Shown piece by piece: positions 1 through 8,140 of a stretch of 64,000 nucleotides of DNA. The translations under genes and the position numbers were made by a program. A model generated the notes under the pieces. It was not told the DNA's origin. It was given only the letters and a program-made list of their open reading frames with translations, and made no database searches. Position 1 is the stretch's first letter, and every line of letters begins with the position of its first letter. The stretch comes from an uncultured Enterorhabdus sp. (GTDB lineage: Bacteria; Actinomycetota; Coriobacteriia; Coriobacteriales; Eggerthellaceae), in NCBI GenBank assembly GCA_947649205.1, contig CANSQM010000006.1, forward strand, positions 39,517 to 103,516, read 5' to 3'.

Positions 1-924
1 TTGGCCAGTGCGCGGTCGGCGGGCAAGAAGGTGCCCTTCGAGGGCTGCGGCCTGGTGCCGGCCGGCGAGCTGGTGGTGCAGGAGATGACTCCGGCGGCCT
101 TCGAGGGCGTGGACATCGCCCTGTTCTCCGCCGGCGGCTCGGTGTCCAAGGAGATGCGCGATGCCGTGGTGGCGGCCGGCGCCGTCATGATCGACAACTC
201 GAGCGCCTTCCGCATGGACGAGGACGTGCCGCTCGTGGTGCCCGAGGTGAACCCTCAGGACGTGGCCTGGCATTCCGGCGTCATCGCGAACCCGAACTGC
301 TCCACCATCCAGATGGTAGTGGCCCTAAAGCCGCTCTACGATCTGTCGCCCATCAAGCGCGTCGTGGTGTCCACCTACCAGGCGGCTTCGGGTGCCGGCG
401 CCCCGGCCATGGCCGAGCTGTACGATCAGACTCGCGCCTTCCTGGACGGCACGCCCGAGGACGAGCTGGTCATCGACGCCTTCGCCCATCGCATCTCGTT
501 CAACTGCATCCCGCATATCGACGTGTTCTTGGACGACGGCTCCACCAAGGAAGAGTGGAAAATGGTCGTGGAGACCAAGAAGATCATGGGCGACGAGGAC
601 ATTCAGGTGAGCGCCACCTGCGTGCGCGTGCCGGTGCTGCGTTGCCACGGCGAGGCCATCAACGTGGAGTTCGCCAACGAGGTGACCGTGGACGCGGCCC
701 GCGCCGCCCTGGAAGCCGCCCCGGGCGTGGTGGTCATGGACGACACCGACAACAAGGTATACCCCATGCCCGGCCTGCTCGCCGGTACCGACGGCACCTT
801 CATCGGTCGTTTGCGCCAGGATCCCACGGTGCCCCACGGCATCGCCTTCTGGAACGTGGCCGACCAGATTCGCAAGGGCGCCGCGCTGAACGCCGTGCAG
901 ATCGCCCAGCTGCTGCTGCCCTAG
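1..924 (+). CDS. asd: Aspartate-semialdehyde dehydrogenase, 3' part (5' end outside window)
   Basis: Catalyses the NADPH-dependent reduction of aspartyl phosphate to aspartate semialdehyde, the branch point to lysine/diaminopimelate, threonine and methionine. The window opens inside the gene: the first codons read LASARSAGKK, a segment that lies roughly 35 residues into normal Asd proteins, so the leading TTG is a leucine codon and not a start. Visible are the NADP-binding stretch SAGGSVS (about residue 43 of the fragment), the SSAFRM motif, and the catalytic cysteine in NPNCSTIQ (residue 100). The C-terminal dimerisation part runs to TAG at 922-924. A terminator hairpin follows, so it is the last gene of its transcript. 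Confidence 0.95.
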   Translation: MASARSAGKKVPFEGCGLVPAGELVVQEMTPAAFEGVDIALFSAGGSVSKEMRDAVVAAGAVMIDNSSAFRMDEDVPLVVPEVNPQDVAWHSGVIANPNCSTIQMVVALKPLYDLSPIKRVVVSTYQAASGAGAPAMAELYDQTRAFLDGTPEDELVIDAFAHRISFNCIPHIDVFLDDGSTKEEWKMVVETKKIMGDEDIQVSATCVRVPVLRCHGEAINVEFANEVTVDAARAALEAAPGVVVMDDTDNKVYPMPGLLAGTDGTFIGRLRQDPTVPHGIAFWNVADQIRKGAALNAVQIAQLLLP

Positions 925-953
925 GGCATGGCTGGTCCAACTCCGATATCGTA

Positions 954-977
954 GGCGGCCTTCGGGCCGTCTTTTTT
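954..977 (+). terminator. Intrinsic terminator of asd
   Basis: A 7-base-pair stem, GGCGGCC / GGCCGTC with one G-T wobble, closes a TTCG loop and is followed by six T. It starts 30 bases after the asd stop codon. Confidence 0.85.
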
Positions 978-1051
978 GTCGGCAACATGGGGTCGCGTGC
1001 GGGGAGGGGAATGCCCGGCTTTTCCGCTCGGTATCCGAAAGGGACCTTTTC

Positions 1052-1214
1052 TGCGCAAGATCGCGAGTTATAAGCGCCTCGGGGGACGATTTTTGTTCTG
1101 CCGAGAAAGTCTGGCGGTTCATCTGACCGTTTGACCAGGAGTTTTTCGGAGATCCTCCCCAAGCTGTGATTGCGGTGCAGTAGTCGAGACGCTTATAACT
1201 CGCGATCTCGTGCA
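1052..1214. repeat. REPIN-like inverted-repeat element, copy 1
   Basis: Two 29-base arms, 1052-1080 and 1186-1214, are inverted copies matching at 26 of 29 positions; both contain the core GATCGCGAGTTATAAGCG. About 105 bases separate them and I see no coding sequence there. A second element with the same arm sequence lies at 2616-2767, on the other side of the single gene between them. The arrangement resembles paired extragenic palindromes (REPINs) or a MITE. The rest of the 925-1368 intergenic stretch holds only the asd terminator and the promoter of the next gene. Confidence 0.7.
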
Positions 1215-1352
1215 AAACGAGGTGTCTTCGTTGACCGCGCGTGCTCTCAAATGTCCTAGGGGCACGGCGGGGGTAGCCCAAAGAACAGCGCTTCGCTCAT
1301 GAATGTCAGTTCGATAGATTTGCGACGATTGTCGTCGCCGGCGCGCGAGGCC

Positions 1353-1361
1353 TGTTATCTT
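1353..1361 (+). promoter_or_regulatory. Extended -10 box, probably leaderless start
   Basis: TG-T-TATCTT is an extended -10 element ending 7 bases before ATG 1369. Transcription would begin at about the start codon. No convincing -35 is seen. Confidence 0.45.
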
Positions 1362-1368
1362 GCAGGAC

Positions 1369-2457
1369 ATGGAAACGATCTTCAGCCATACAACGGCCCT
1401 CGGCCTTCTCAGAACATGGTCGTGCAACCATCCTCTGACGTTGCGCTCCTTTCACGATCTGCGTACTCGCGATGTGGGGCATCTCCCTTCCGCTCATTTG
1501 AAGGGCTTTGGTTCGCTTGCGCGCGCGGCAGATACTGAAGCCGCCGTCCGCGCGGCAATTGCAGACGTAAAGAAGGCCAGCTTGAGGCGTATACTCGAAA
1601 AGCTGTGGGAAGATGCTACGGCTGAGAACCCCATCCACGTCATCGCGCGACCTAGAACGGGACGTCACTCCACGAAGCGCATTCGCTTTCATCAGCTTGC
1701 TGCAGCGCTTCCGCGCGGGGCTTTCCTTAAAATCGCTCCAGGTGTTGCCGTGTGCTCTCCCGAGCTTGTGTTCGTTCAAATGGCCGAGACCCTTTCCGTC
1801 GGCGAGCTTATCGCTTTGGGCTACGAGCTTTGCGGATGCTATCCTTTAGACGGAGAACGGCCAGGTACGCTCGTGAGGGCGCAGCTCACGACATCGGATC
1901 GGCTTGCTGCGTTTATCAACCGCGTCAAGCGCGTGAAGGGGCTTCATAAGGCGCGCATTGCCGTGCAATTCGTTGGCGTGAAGTCTGCCTCTGTGAAGGA
2001 AACGGAAATGGGCGCCCTGCTTATGACGCCCATGCGATGGGGCGGCCTGGGCTTGCCGTTGGCGCTCGCCAACGAGCCGGTTGTGCTTTCGGAAGGGGCG
2101 GCACGCATCGCGCGGGGCAATCGGGTGGTGTGCGACCTGCTGTGGCCGCAGGCGCGCGTTGCGGCAGAGTACGATGGTCGCGCCTACCATACCGAACGAC
2201 ATCAGCAGGCGCACGACTCCCGACGGCGCGATGCCCTGCTCGCCGACGGCTTCGATGTCGTGACGGTTACTTCCTCGCAGCTTGACAGCATCTCCGAGTT
2301 TATCGAGATAGCCGACACCCTCTCGAGCAAAACGAGGGGCAGAGCCTCTGCCCGCCCTGCTTCTTTTCCCAGCCGCCACGCGCAACTCCGTCATGATTTA
2401 CGTGTATTTCATCACCGGCGCCTCTCGTTGTCCGCCCTGGATACAAGCGATACTTAG
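1369..2457 (+). CDS. DUF559/Vsr-like endonuclease-fold protein, AbiEi-like N-terminus (hypothetical)
   Basis: About 362 residues, function unknown. The middle (SPELVFVQMAETLSVGELIALGYELCGCY would be the region around residues 128-156) resembles the AbiEi/DUF559 families that are common in Actinobacteria. The C-terminal third has the features of a PD-(D/E)XK nuclease core: a glutamate in KETEMG, then aspartate in VVCDLLW, then AAEYDGRAYH, followed by RRRDALLADGF. This pattern is shared with DUF559 and Vsr mismatch endonucleases. The start at ATG 1369 is chosen because an extended -10 box ends 7 bases upstream; an in-frame TTG at 1360 overlaps that box. The gene is alone and is bracketed by two copies of a repeat (1052-1214, 2616-2767). 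Nuclease activity is an inference from motifs. Confidence 0.6.
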   Translation: METIFSHTTALGLLRTWSCNHPLTLRSFHDLRTRDVGHLPSAHLKGFGSLARAADTEAAVRAAIADVKKASLRRILEKLWEDATAENPIHVIARPRTGRHSTKRIRFHQLAAALPRGAFLKIAPGVAVCSPELVFVQMAETLSVGELIALGYELCGCYPLDGERPGTLVRAQLTTSDRLAAFINRVKRVKGLHKARIAVQFVGVKSASVKETEMGALLMTPMRWGGLGLPLALANEPVVLSEGAARIARGNRVVCDLLWPQARVAAEYDGRAYHTERHQQAHDSRRRDALLADGFDVVTVTSSQLDSISEFIEIADTLSSKTRGRASARPASFPSRHAQLRHDLRVFHHRRLSLSALDTSDT

Positions 2458-2615
2458 CTCCGTTTGACTACGGCGAACGGCAGGTAGCTTCTTTGCCTTC
2501 GGGGAGGGGGCGGCTTTCTCCCGCTGAAGGACGTCTTCCGTATAGAAGGTGCCAGCCACACCCGTTGTGGTTGGTGCCGTGCGCCTGGCCCTCGGTCGGC
2601 GAACTGCCCCGAAAT

Positions 2616-2767
2616 TGCAGCGGATCACGAGTTATAAGCGCCCGATATTGAGGATCGGCGGCGCAGCCGTTTGATGAAAAGTGTCTGACTTGGGATTCTG
2701 TCAACGCTCCCTTTCGAAAGACGGAAAGGGGGCGTGCTCAGACGCTGATAACTCGCGATCTCGTGCA
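2616..2767. repeat. REPIN-like inverted-repeat element, copy 2
   Basis: Arms 2616-2643 and 2741-2767 are inverted copies sharing GATCRCGAGTTAT and the TGCA outer end, and match the arms of the element at 1052-1214. The interior differs from copy 1 apart from a short CCGTTTGA. The remainder of the 2458-2799 gap contains no gene that I can support. Confidence 0.65.
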
Positions 2768-2799
2768 GAAACGGAAAGGTTCGTTGGCCGAGGCGGCCG

Positions 2800-3555
2800 T
2801 CAACCTCTTGAATCGTCGCGGTACACGGCGCGGACGAGGTACTCGACGTTGCCCTCGGGGCCGGTGATGGGGGATTCTGCGACGCCGGTCACGGTGAATC
2901 CGACGGTCGCAAGGGCCTCCTTCACCTCTTCGACGGTGCGCAGGCGTACGGCCTCATCGCGCACGACGCCGCGGTCGGTCTCGTCGTGGGCCGATTCAAA
3001 CTGGGGCTTCACCAGGCCGATGAAGACGGTGCCCGCGCGGCTGAAGCGGGGGAAGACCGGAGCCAGGGCTGCCAGGCCGATGAAGGACACATCGATGACG
3101 ATGAGGTCGAAGGGGGCGCCCAGGGCCGCCGGGTCGGCGTCCTTGATGTTGGTGCGCTCGAAGACGGCCACTCGCGGGTCCTGGCGGATCTTCCAGGCCA
3201 GCTGCCCGTAGTTCACATCCAGGGCCGCCACCCGCGCCGCGCCGGCTTGCAGGAGGCAGTCGGTGAAGCCGCCGGTGGACGAGCCGATATCGAGGCAGTT
3301 CAGGCCCGCTGCCCCTTGGCCGAAGGCATCGAGGGCCCCCTGGAGCTTCTTGCCCCCGCGCGAGACGAACCGCTTGCGGCCTCGGATGAAGACATCGGCA
3401 TCGGGCGCCACCTTCGCGGCGGCGCTCGTCGCGTACACATCGTTTACGCGCACTTCCCGGGCTATGACCGCCCGCAGGGCGCCGTCGCGGGTGGGGAAGT
3501 CTCCCCGTTCTACGAGCAGGTCGTCCAGGCGCATTTTTTTCGGCTTCTTATCCAT
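2800..3555 (-). CDS. tlyA: TlyA family 16S/23S rRNA 2'-O-methyltransferase (S4 domain)
   Basis: 251 residues. An N-terminal S4 RNA-binding domain (about 7-65: MRLDDLLVERG, VNDVYATSAAAKV) is joined to an FtsJ/RrmJ-type methyltransferase domain with the SAM-binding motif CLDIGSSTGGFTDCLLQ, then DVNYGQLAWKIRQD and the IVIDVSFIGL strand. TlyA methylates the 2'-OH of rRNA cytidines and its loss gives capreomycin resistance in mycobacteria; some family members are annotated as haemolysins. Start ATG 3555 is favoured because TATAAT ends 6 bases upstream and the alignment begins there, although the frame stays open much further. The gene stands alone. Confidence 0.9.
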   Translation of the reverse strand: MDKKPKKMRLDDLLVERGDFPTRDGALRAVIAREVRVNDVYATSAAAKVAPDADVFIRGRKRFVSRGGKKLQGALDAFGQGAAGLNCLDIGSSTGGFTDCLLQAGAARVAALDVNYGQLAWKIRQDPRVAVFERTNIKDADPAALGAPFDLIVIDVSFIGLAALAPVFPRFSRAGTVFIGLVKPQFESAHDETDRGVVRDEAVRLRTVEEVKEALATVGFTVTGVAESPITGPEGNVEYLVRAVYRDDSRG

Positions 3556-3561
3556 GGGGCC

Positions 3562-3567
3562 ATTATA
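3562..3567 (-). promoter_or_regulatory. -10 box TATAAT, leaderless tlyA promoter
   Basis: A perfect TATAAT on the minus strand, separated from ATG 3555 by only GGCCCC. The expected transcription start falls on or next to the A of the start codon, and no Shine-Dalgarno sequence is present. The -35 region is poor. Confidence 0.6.
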
Positions 3568-3765
3568 GCGCGACCGGGCCGTTGCGGGGCGCGACCCGCC
3601 AGAGGATGGCTCCAGAGGGGAGGGCGTCCGCTGCGACCCAGGGCTTCCCGCTCCGGGCGGCTGCCGTGCGACGGTTGCGCGAGACGGCCCTGCCGATACG
3701 GGGGACGGCCGTTGCGGGGCGGCTGTGGTGGCCCGAGGAGGGGGCGACCGCGCTGACGGAAAGGG

Positions 3766-3803
3766 CGGCCGCGCCGATCGGAGAGAGGGGATCGGCGCGG
3801 CCG
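3766..3803 (-). terminator. Perfect 14-bp hairpin downstream of the flavoprotein gene
   Basis: CGGCCGCGCCGATC (3766-3779) and its exact reverse complement (3790-3803) enclose 10 bases. It lies 80 bases beyond the stop of the minus-strand flavoprotein gene, and the minus strand continues CCCTTTCC, so it is a probable though U-poor terminator. The gap 3556-3883 otherwise shows only a 15-base direct repeat, GGCCGTTGCGGGGCG, at 3577-3591 and 3707-3721. Confidence 0.5.
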
Positions 3804-3883
3804 GGGAGGGAGCCGGAGAATCGCGCGGCCGCGGGGAGCGTCGGGGCTGTCGCGGGGACGGCGGCCCCGACGCAGCGGCGCGG

Positions 3884-6205
3884 CTACTTGCCGAGGAACG
3901 CGGCGATGGAGTCGGCGGCGAGCATGCCCGAGGTGAGGCAGTAGCTCGAGGAGGAGCCGAGGAAGTTGGAGTAGGGGTAGGTGAAGTAGCCGCCGCTGTC
4001 CATGCCGGCGAGGTAGAGACCGGGGAAGGCCGGCTGGAGACGGGCGTCCAGGGCGCGGAAGGAGGTGTCCACCCGCACGCCGTTGTAGGTGTTGTCGATG
4101 GGCGAGATGATGCGCACGGCGTAGAAGGGGCCCTCGTCGAGCGGGTAGAGCAGGCGCGGGTCCTTGCCGAAGAGCGGGTCGGCGCCGTTGGCGACGGCGG
4201 CCCGGTAGTCGGCGATCGCGGCGCTGTAGGAGGCCTCGTCGAAGCCCACGGCCCGGCCGAGCTCCTCCAGGGTGTCGGCCCGGTAGGCCTGGCCATAGGC
4301 GATGCACTGCTCCATCTCGTCGGCGATGGTGGCGTAGACCGGCTCGATGATGCGGCTGCGCATCTCGTACTGGTCGCAGTACTCCTTGGTGAGGTGGCCC
4401 CACACGCCCTTCTCCCGCAGGCTGTCCAGATCCTTCTGGGTGAGGACGACCCAGCTCCAGGAGGCGCGGCGCATAGCGGCGGCGCCTATGCTGTTGCTCT
4501 CGGTGAGGCAGAGCTCCTCGTTCATGAAGCGGGCGCCGGCCGGGTCCAGCATGAGGAAGCCGAGCTGGTTGATGAACTTCATGTAGCCGGCGTAGTAGTC
4601 GAGCACGTCGTTGCCGCAGAACTCGGCCAGGGCCGGCGACAGGTCGTCGGACAGCTTGCAGCCGAGCTCTTCGCACAGCACGATGGCGTCGCCGGTGTTG
4701 GAGGCCAGGCCGACGTTGTCGAACACGCCGTTGAGGCGCTCGGCCATCATGGAGGGGTTGCCGCCGAAGCCGCCGGTGCACAGCAGCACGGCCTTGCAGG
4801 CCACCGTGACCGTGGAGCCGTCCTCGCGGGTGGCGGTCACCGCGGTCACCGAGCCGTCCTCGGCCGTGTCGATGGCCGTGAGCTTCGTGCCGAAGAGCAC
4901 CGAGGCCCCGGCGGGCAGGATGTAGCCGTCGTAGAGATCCTGGAACTTCTGGGTGCCCTTCCCGTACATGTGCATGAGGTTCATGGGGTCCTTGCTCGGC
5001 TTGATGGAGAAGCCCTTGCCCCCGATGGCCTCCCATCGCTCCTGCAGCCAGTCGATCATGGGGCCGGTGCCGTCGATGACGCGGCGCACGAGCGGGGCGT
5101 TGGTGCGGCCCTGGTCCTCGGCCATGCGCAGGGAGAAGGCCTCGTCGGCGGTCAGGGTGATGCCGGCCTCGGCGTCCATGGCGGCCCCGACGGCGAAGGG
5201 GCCCGAGGAGCAGGCGCCGGTGCCGGAGACGCGGTGGGTGCGCTCGATGACAATGGTGTCGATGCCGGCCTCGGTGGCGCGCAGAGCCGCGGCGGTGCCC
5301 GTGAGCCCGGCGCCCACGATGACGAGCTCGCAGCTCAGCTCCTCGGTGGCATCGCTGCGGGCCGGGGCCTTCGCGAAGCCGGCGAGGTCGGCCCCGGCCT
5401 CCTGGAGGCATTGGCAGGTGGCGGCGGCGATGGCGGCCGCGGTGAGGGTGGCGCCCGATACGGTGTCCACGGCGAGGGACTGGGCCTCGATGATGCGCCC
5501 GGGCATCTGCTCGAGGGCCGGCTCCATGAAGCCGGGGGTGTCCGAGCAGGTGAGCACGGTGATGGCCTCGATGGCGCTCTCGCTGACGGTCACTTCCACC
5601 TCGGTGGGCTCGATGGGGGCCGGGGCACCGTGGCGCTCGCCCTCGATGGAGCTCTCCTTCCACTTGCCCCAGGCCTGGGCACGGTAGGTGCCGGGGGTCA
5701 TGGCCTGGGCGGCCTCGTAGGCGGCCGGGGCGCGGCGCAGGGCCTCCTCGTCGGCCCCGGCGGCCACGGCGGCGTCGGCCACGGCGGCCATGAGGCCGAG
5801 GGAGGTGAGGGTGGCTCCGGAGATGGCGTCCACGGCCAGGGACTGGTTGGCGACGATGGCCGCGGGCAGCACCGCGAGGGCCACGTCGCTGAGGTCGGCC
5901 GTCTCGGTGTGGCTCTTGACCGCCACGGCCTCGATGGCGTCGGTCGTGAACGTGGCCTCCACGACGATGGGGCCGTGCTTGCCGGTGGCGGTGCCCTCGT
6001 AGGTGCCGGCCGTGAACGAGAGGGGCTCGGCGCCCTTCTCGCCGGCGCTCTCGCTGTTCTCGGCGCATCCCGTCAGGTTCCCGGCGGCAAGGCCCGCCAG
6101 GCCCGCGGCCCCGGCTACGACCAGGGTGCCCTTGAGGAATCCGCGCCGCGTGGGTACGATGCGCTCGAGGGGCCGGGGTACGTTCACGTGCTGCTCTGAC
6201 TGCAT
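3884..6205 (-). CDS. Tat-exported FAD/FMN flavoprotein reductase (fumarate/urocanate reductase family)
   Basis: 773 residues. A twin-arginine signal TRRGFLKG (19-26) with a hydrophobic stretch ends in LTGC (Cys47), so the protein may be a lipoprotein. Two successive FMN-binding domains follow, each with the SGATLT motif whose threonine takes covalent FMN in this family (about 129-134 and 250-255). The FAD_binding_2 reductase domain starts at ELVIVGAGLTG (293-303) and continues to the C-terminus (YLAGMDSGGYFTYPYSN). This architecture is known from fumarate, urocanate, acrylate and related enzymes that reduce C=C bonds outside the membrane; the substrate cannot be read from the sequence. Two FMN domains instead of one is notable. 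AGGAGGA precedes ATG 6205. It is divergent from a LuxR-type regulator. Confidence 0.88.
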   Translation of the reverse strand: MQSEQHVNVPRPLERIVPTRRGFLKGTLVVAGAAGLAGLAAGNLTGCAENSESAGEKGAEPLSFTAGTYEGTATGKHGPIVVEATFTTDAIEAVAVKSHTETADLSDVALAVLPAAIVANQSLAVDAISGATLTSLGLMAAVADAAVAAGADEEALRRAPAAYEAAQAMTPGTYRAQAWGKWKESSIEGERHGAPAPIEPTEVEVTVSESAIEAITVLTCSDTPGFMEPALEQMPGRIIEAQSLAVDTVSGATLTAAAIAAATCQCLQEAGADLAGFAKAPARSDATEELSCELVIVGAGLTGTAAALRATEAGIDTIVIERTHRVSGTGACSSGPFAVGAAMDAEAGITLTADEAFSLRMAEDQGRTNAPLVRRVIDGTGPMIDWLQERWEAIGGKGFSIKPSKDPMNLMHMYGKGTQKFQDLYDGYILPAGASVLFGTKLTAIDTAEDGSVTAVTATREDGSTVTVACKAVLLCTGGFGGNPSMMAERLNGVFDNVGLASNTGDAIVLCEELGCKLSDDLSPALAEFCGNDVLDYYAGYMKFINQLGFLMLDPAGARFMNEELCLTESNSIGAAAMRRASWSWVVLTQKDLDSLREKGVWGHLTKEYCDQYEMRSRIIEPVYATIADEMEQCIAYGQAYRADTLEELGRAVGFDEASYSAAIADYRAAVANGADPLFGKDPRLLYPLDEGPFYAVRIISPIDNTYNGVRVDTSFRALDARLQPAFPGLYLAGMDSGGYFTYPYSNFLGSSSSYCLTSGMLAADSIAAFLGK

Positions 6206-6321
6206 GGTTGTCCTCCTCCTTTGGTGGGGCGGGGCGCGCTCGCGCTCCGCCGTTTCGGGCCGCCGGGTCCGGGACCCTGTGCGGCCCTGCCAGCATGGCC
6301 CAGGGAGGGGCGCCCGCGCAA

Positions 6322-6337
6322 CACCCCCTGGTGGGGA
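6322..6337. promoter_or_regulatory. Candidate operator A (CACCCC-CTGGTGGGGA)
   Basis: An imperfect inverted repeat CACCCC...GGGGA in the divergent region between the flavoprotein and the LuxR gene. A near copy, CACCCCGCTGGTGGTAG, lies at 11202 in front of the next LuxR gene. Confidence 0.5.
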
Positions 6338-6351
6338 TAGGGTCTCGCCGT

Positions 6352-6366
6352 CACCCCTGAGGGGTG
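6352..6366. promoter_or_regulatory. Candidate operator B, palindrome CACCCCTGAGGGGTG
   Basis: A perfect 7-1-7 palindrome located 30 bases after operator A. The same half-site pair, CACCCC/GGGGTG with a 6-base spacer, occurs at 11229-11246. It probably binds one of the two neighbouring LuxR-type regulators. Confidence 0.55.
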
Positions 6367-6424
6367 GTTTTTCCCGTCCGGCCTCGGGGAGCGCCCCTCC
6401 GCGCCCGCTCCGGTGCCCGCTGCG

Positions 6425-6433
6425 TGCTACCAT
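6425..6433 (+). promoter_or_regulatory. Extended -10 box TGC-TACCAT
   Basis: The string GTGCTACCAT is repeated before trigger factor (43345-43353). Transcription would start near 6440, before the GGAGG that precedes GTG 6474. Confidence 0.45.
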
Positions 6434-6473
6434 GGAGGGAATGGGGTTGGCGAGCGAGCGGAGGGAGGCGCCC

Positions 6474-8096
6474 GTGGAAAAGGGATACCGGTCCCTTACC
6501 GTGGAGAGCGCCCTCTCCACGGTGGTGGGTATGGCCCTGTTCTGGCAGGTGCTCCGCTTCCGGAATGTGACGGCGCTCTTTCCCGAGCAGAGCCCCGCGC
6601 TGTTCGCCTTCGTGTGCGCCCTCGCTGTGGGGGCCCTGGCCTGCGCCGCCGCACCGCAACGGATGCGGCGGCTCGTGGCGGACGGCCGCTTCGTCATGGG
6701 CTGCGCCGGGGGAGCCTCGGCGGCCCTCGCCCTTCAGGGGATTGCCCTGGCTGCGGGCTGGTGGTCGGCCGCCTCGCCCGCTCCGTGCCTGCTGGGCTTC
6801 GGGGCCGGCCTGGGAAACGCCGTGGTGCTCATCGCCTGGTACACGCGGCTCGCCGCCACCGGCACTCCCAGCGACGGGACGACCATGATCCTGCTCTTCG
6901 GCTCGGCCGCCCTGAGCTTCTTCATGGGTATCGTGATGTTCTCCCTCTCGCCGGCTCCCGAGCTCTTCACCGTGATGGTGCCGGTGCTGGCCGGCGCGTG
7001 CTACCGGCTCGGCGCTGGCGGCCCGGAGGCGGACGAGGGGCCCGACGAATCCGCACCGGGGCCCGTGGCCCTGCCCGACGAGGTGCTCGCCCGCCTGTCG
7101 AACTTCGGCGCGCCGCCCTCGGGGACGCTGCTCGTGCTGCTCGTGGTCAGCGGGCTTCTGGGGAACATGGTGCTCGTGGGCGCGCCGCGCACGGTGCTGC
7201 CCGAGTACACCCTGTGGCTGAAGTACCTGCTGAGCATCGCGGTGGTGGCCGCGGCCTTCGGGGCGCTGTACCGGGCGGCCAACGAGCGCAAGACCGCGTT
7301 CGCCATCGGGCTGTGCCTGGCCGTGGCCCTGGCCGCCGGCATGGCCATGCTCGGCGCGGGGGTGCCCGTGGTGGTGGCCACCGGGGTGGCCGTGGTCACG
7401 AGCTGCCGGACCGGCGGGGAGGTGCTCGTCGTATTCCTGCTCGTGCGGGACTCCTTCGACTGCCGCGCCGCCTACCGGAACTTCGCCGTGCTGTTTTTGG
7501 CCCCGGTCGTGGTGGCCTTCTCCCTGGGGTGCTGGCTCGTGCCCGCCCTGTGCGCGGCGGCCGGCACGACGGCCCCGACGGCCCTGCCGGTGCTGGCTGT
7601 GGCCCTCAGCCTGGCCGTGGTGCTCGCGCTCGTGGCCGTGCTCGGGGTGCTCGTGGTGCGCAGCTTCGATTTGGAGGGAACGCCCGACTGGAACGAGGGC
7701 GCCGAGGACACCAGCGGCAGCGAGAAGGCCGCCGGGGCAGCCGGAGCCGAGAAGGAGGCGGCTCCCAGGGCGGCGGCCCCGCAAGTCGCAGGGCCCGCGA
7801 CGGCACCCGGGGCGCCCCCGATGGCGCGGCGTCCCGAGGAGGACGGGGCCATTCCCGACGATACCCTGCGCCGCATCGCCGCCGAGCGGGGCCTCACGGC
7901 CCGGGAGACCCAGATCCTCGTCTACGCCTTCCGCGGCTATGCCCTCGCCCACATCGCCGCCCTGGACGTGGTGTCCATCAACACCGTGAAGAGCCACTGG
8001 AAGAACCTCTACCGCAAGCTGGATGTGCACACCCGCCAAGAGCTCATCGATTTCGTGGAGGCCCGCCTCGACGCCGGCGCCCCCACCGTACCCTGA
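6474..8096 (+). CDS. Membrane-anchored LuxR-family transcriptional regulator
   Basis: About 540 residues. The N-terminal three quarters form roughly 10-12 hydrophobic segments with no recognised sensor domain. An Ala/Pro/Glu-rich linker follows, then a LuxR-type helix-turn-helix in the last 65 residues (GLTARETQILVYAFRGY...INTVKSHWKNLYRKLDVH). This MFS-like-membrane/LuxR fusion is a signature of Eggerthellaceae. GTG 6474 is preferred because GGAGG lies 7 bases upstream and the likely transcription start is near 6440; in-frame ATGs at 6432 and 6441 are alternatives. It is divergent from the flavoprotein gene and convergent with the ferredoxin gene, and probably controls the flavoprotein through the CACCCC palindromes. 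Confidence 0.85.
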   Translation: MEKGYRSLTVESALSTVVGMALFWQVLRFRNVTALFPEQSPALFAFVCALAVGALACAAAPQRMRRLVADGRFVMGCAGGASAALALQGIALAAGWWSAASPAPCLLGFGAGLGNAVVLIAWYTRLAATGTPSDGTTMILLFGSAALSFFMGIVMFSLSPAPELFTVMVPVLAGACYRLGAGGPEADEGPDESAPGPVALPDEVLARLSNFGAPPSGTLLVLLVVSGLLGNMVLVGAPRTVLPEYTLWLKYLLSIAVVAAAFGALYRAANERKTAFAIGLCLAVALAAGMAMLGAGVPVVVATGVAVVTSCRTGGEVLVVFLLVRDSFDCRAAYRNFAVLFLAPVVVAFSLGCWLVPALCAAAGTTAPTALPVLAVALSLAVVLALVAVLGVLVVRSFDLEGTPDWNEGAEDTSGSEKAAGAAGAEKEAAPRAAAPQVAGPATAPGAPPMARRPEEDGAIPDDTLRRIAAERGLTARETQILVYAFRGYALAHIAALDVVSINTVKSHWKNLYRKLDVHTRQELIDFVEARLDAGAPTVP

Positions 8097-8140
8097 GGCG
8101 CGGCGGGGGCGTTCGGAGGCTGGGGAAAACGGGCGCGGGC

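Noticed and set aside
3725..6199. Long plus-strand open frame opposite the flavoprotein gene
   Set aside because: Composition is Gly/Ala/Val/His repeats with no domain; it is the antisense shadow of 3884-6205.
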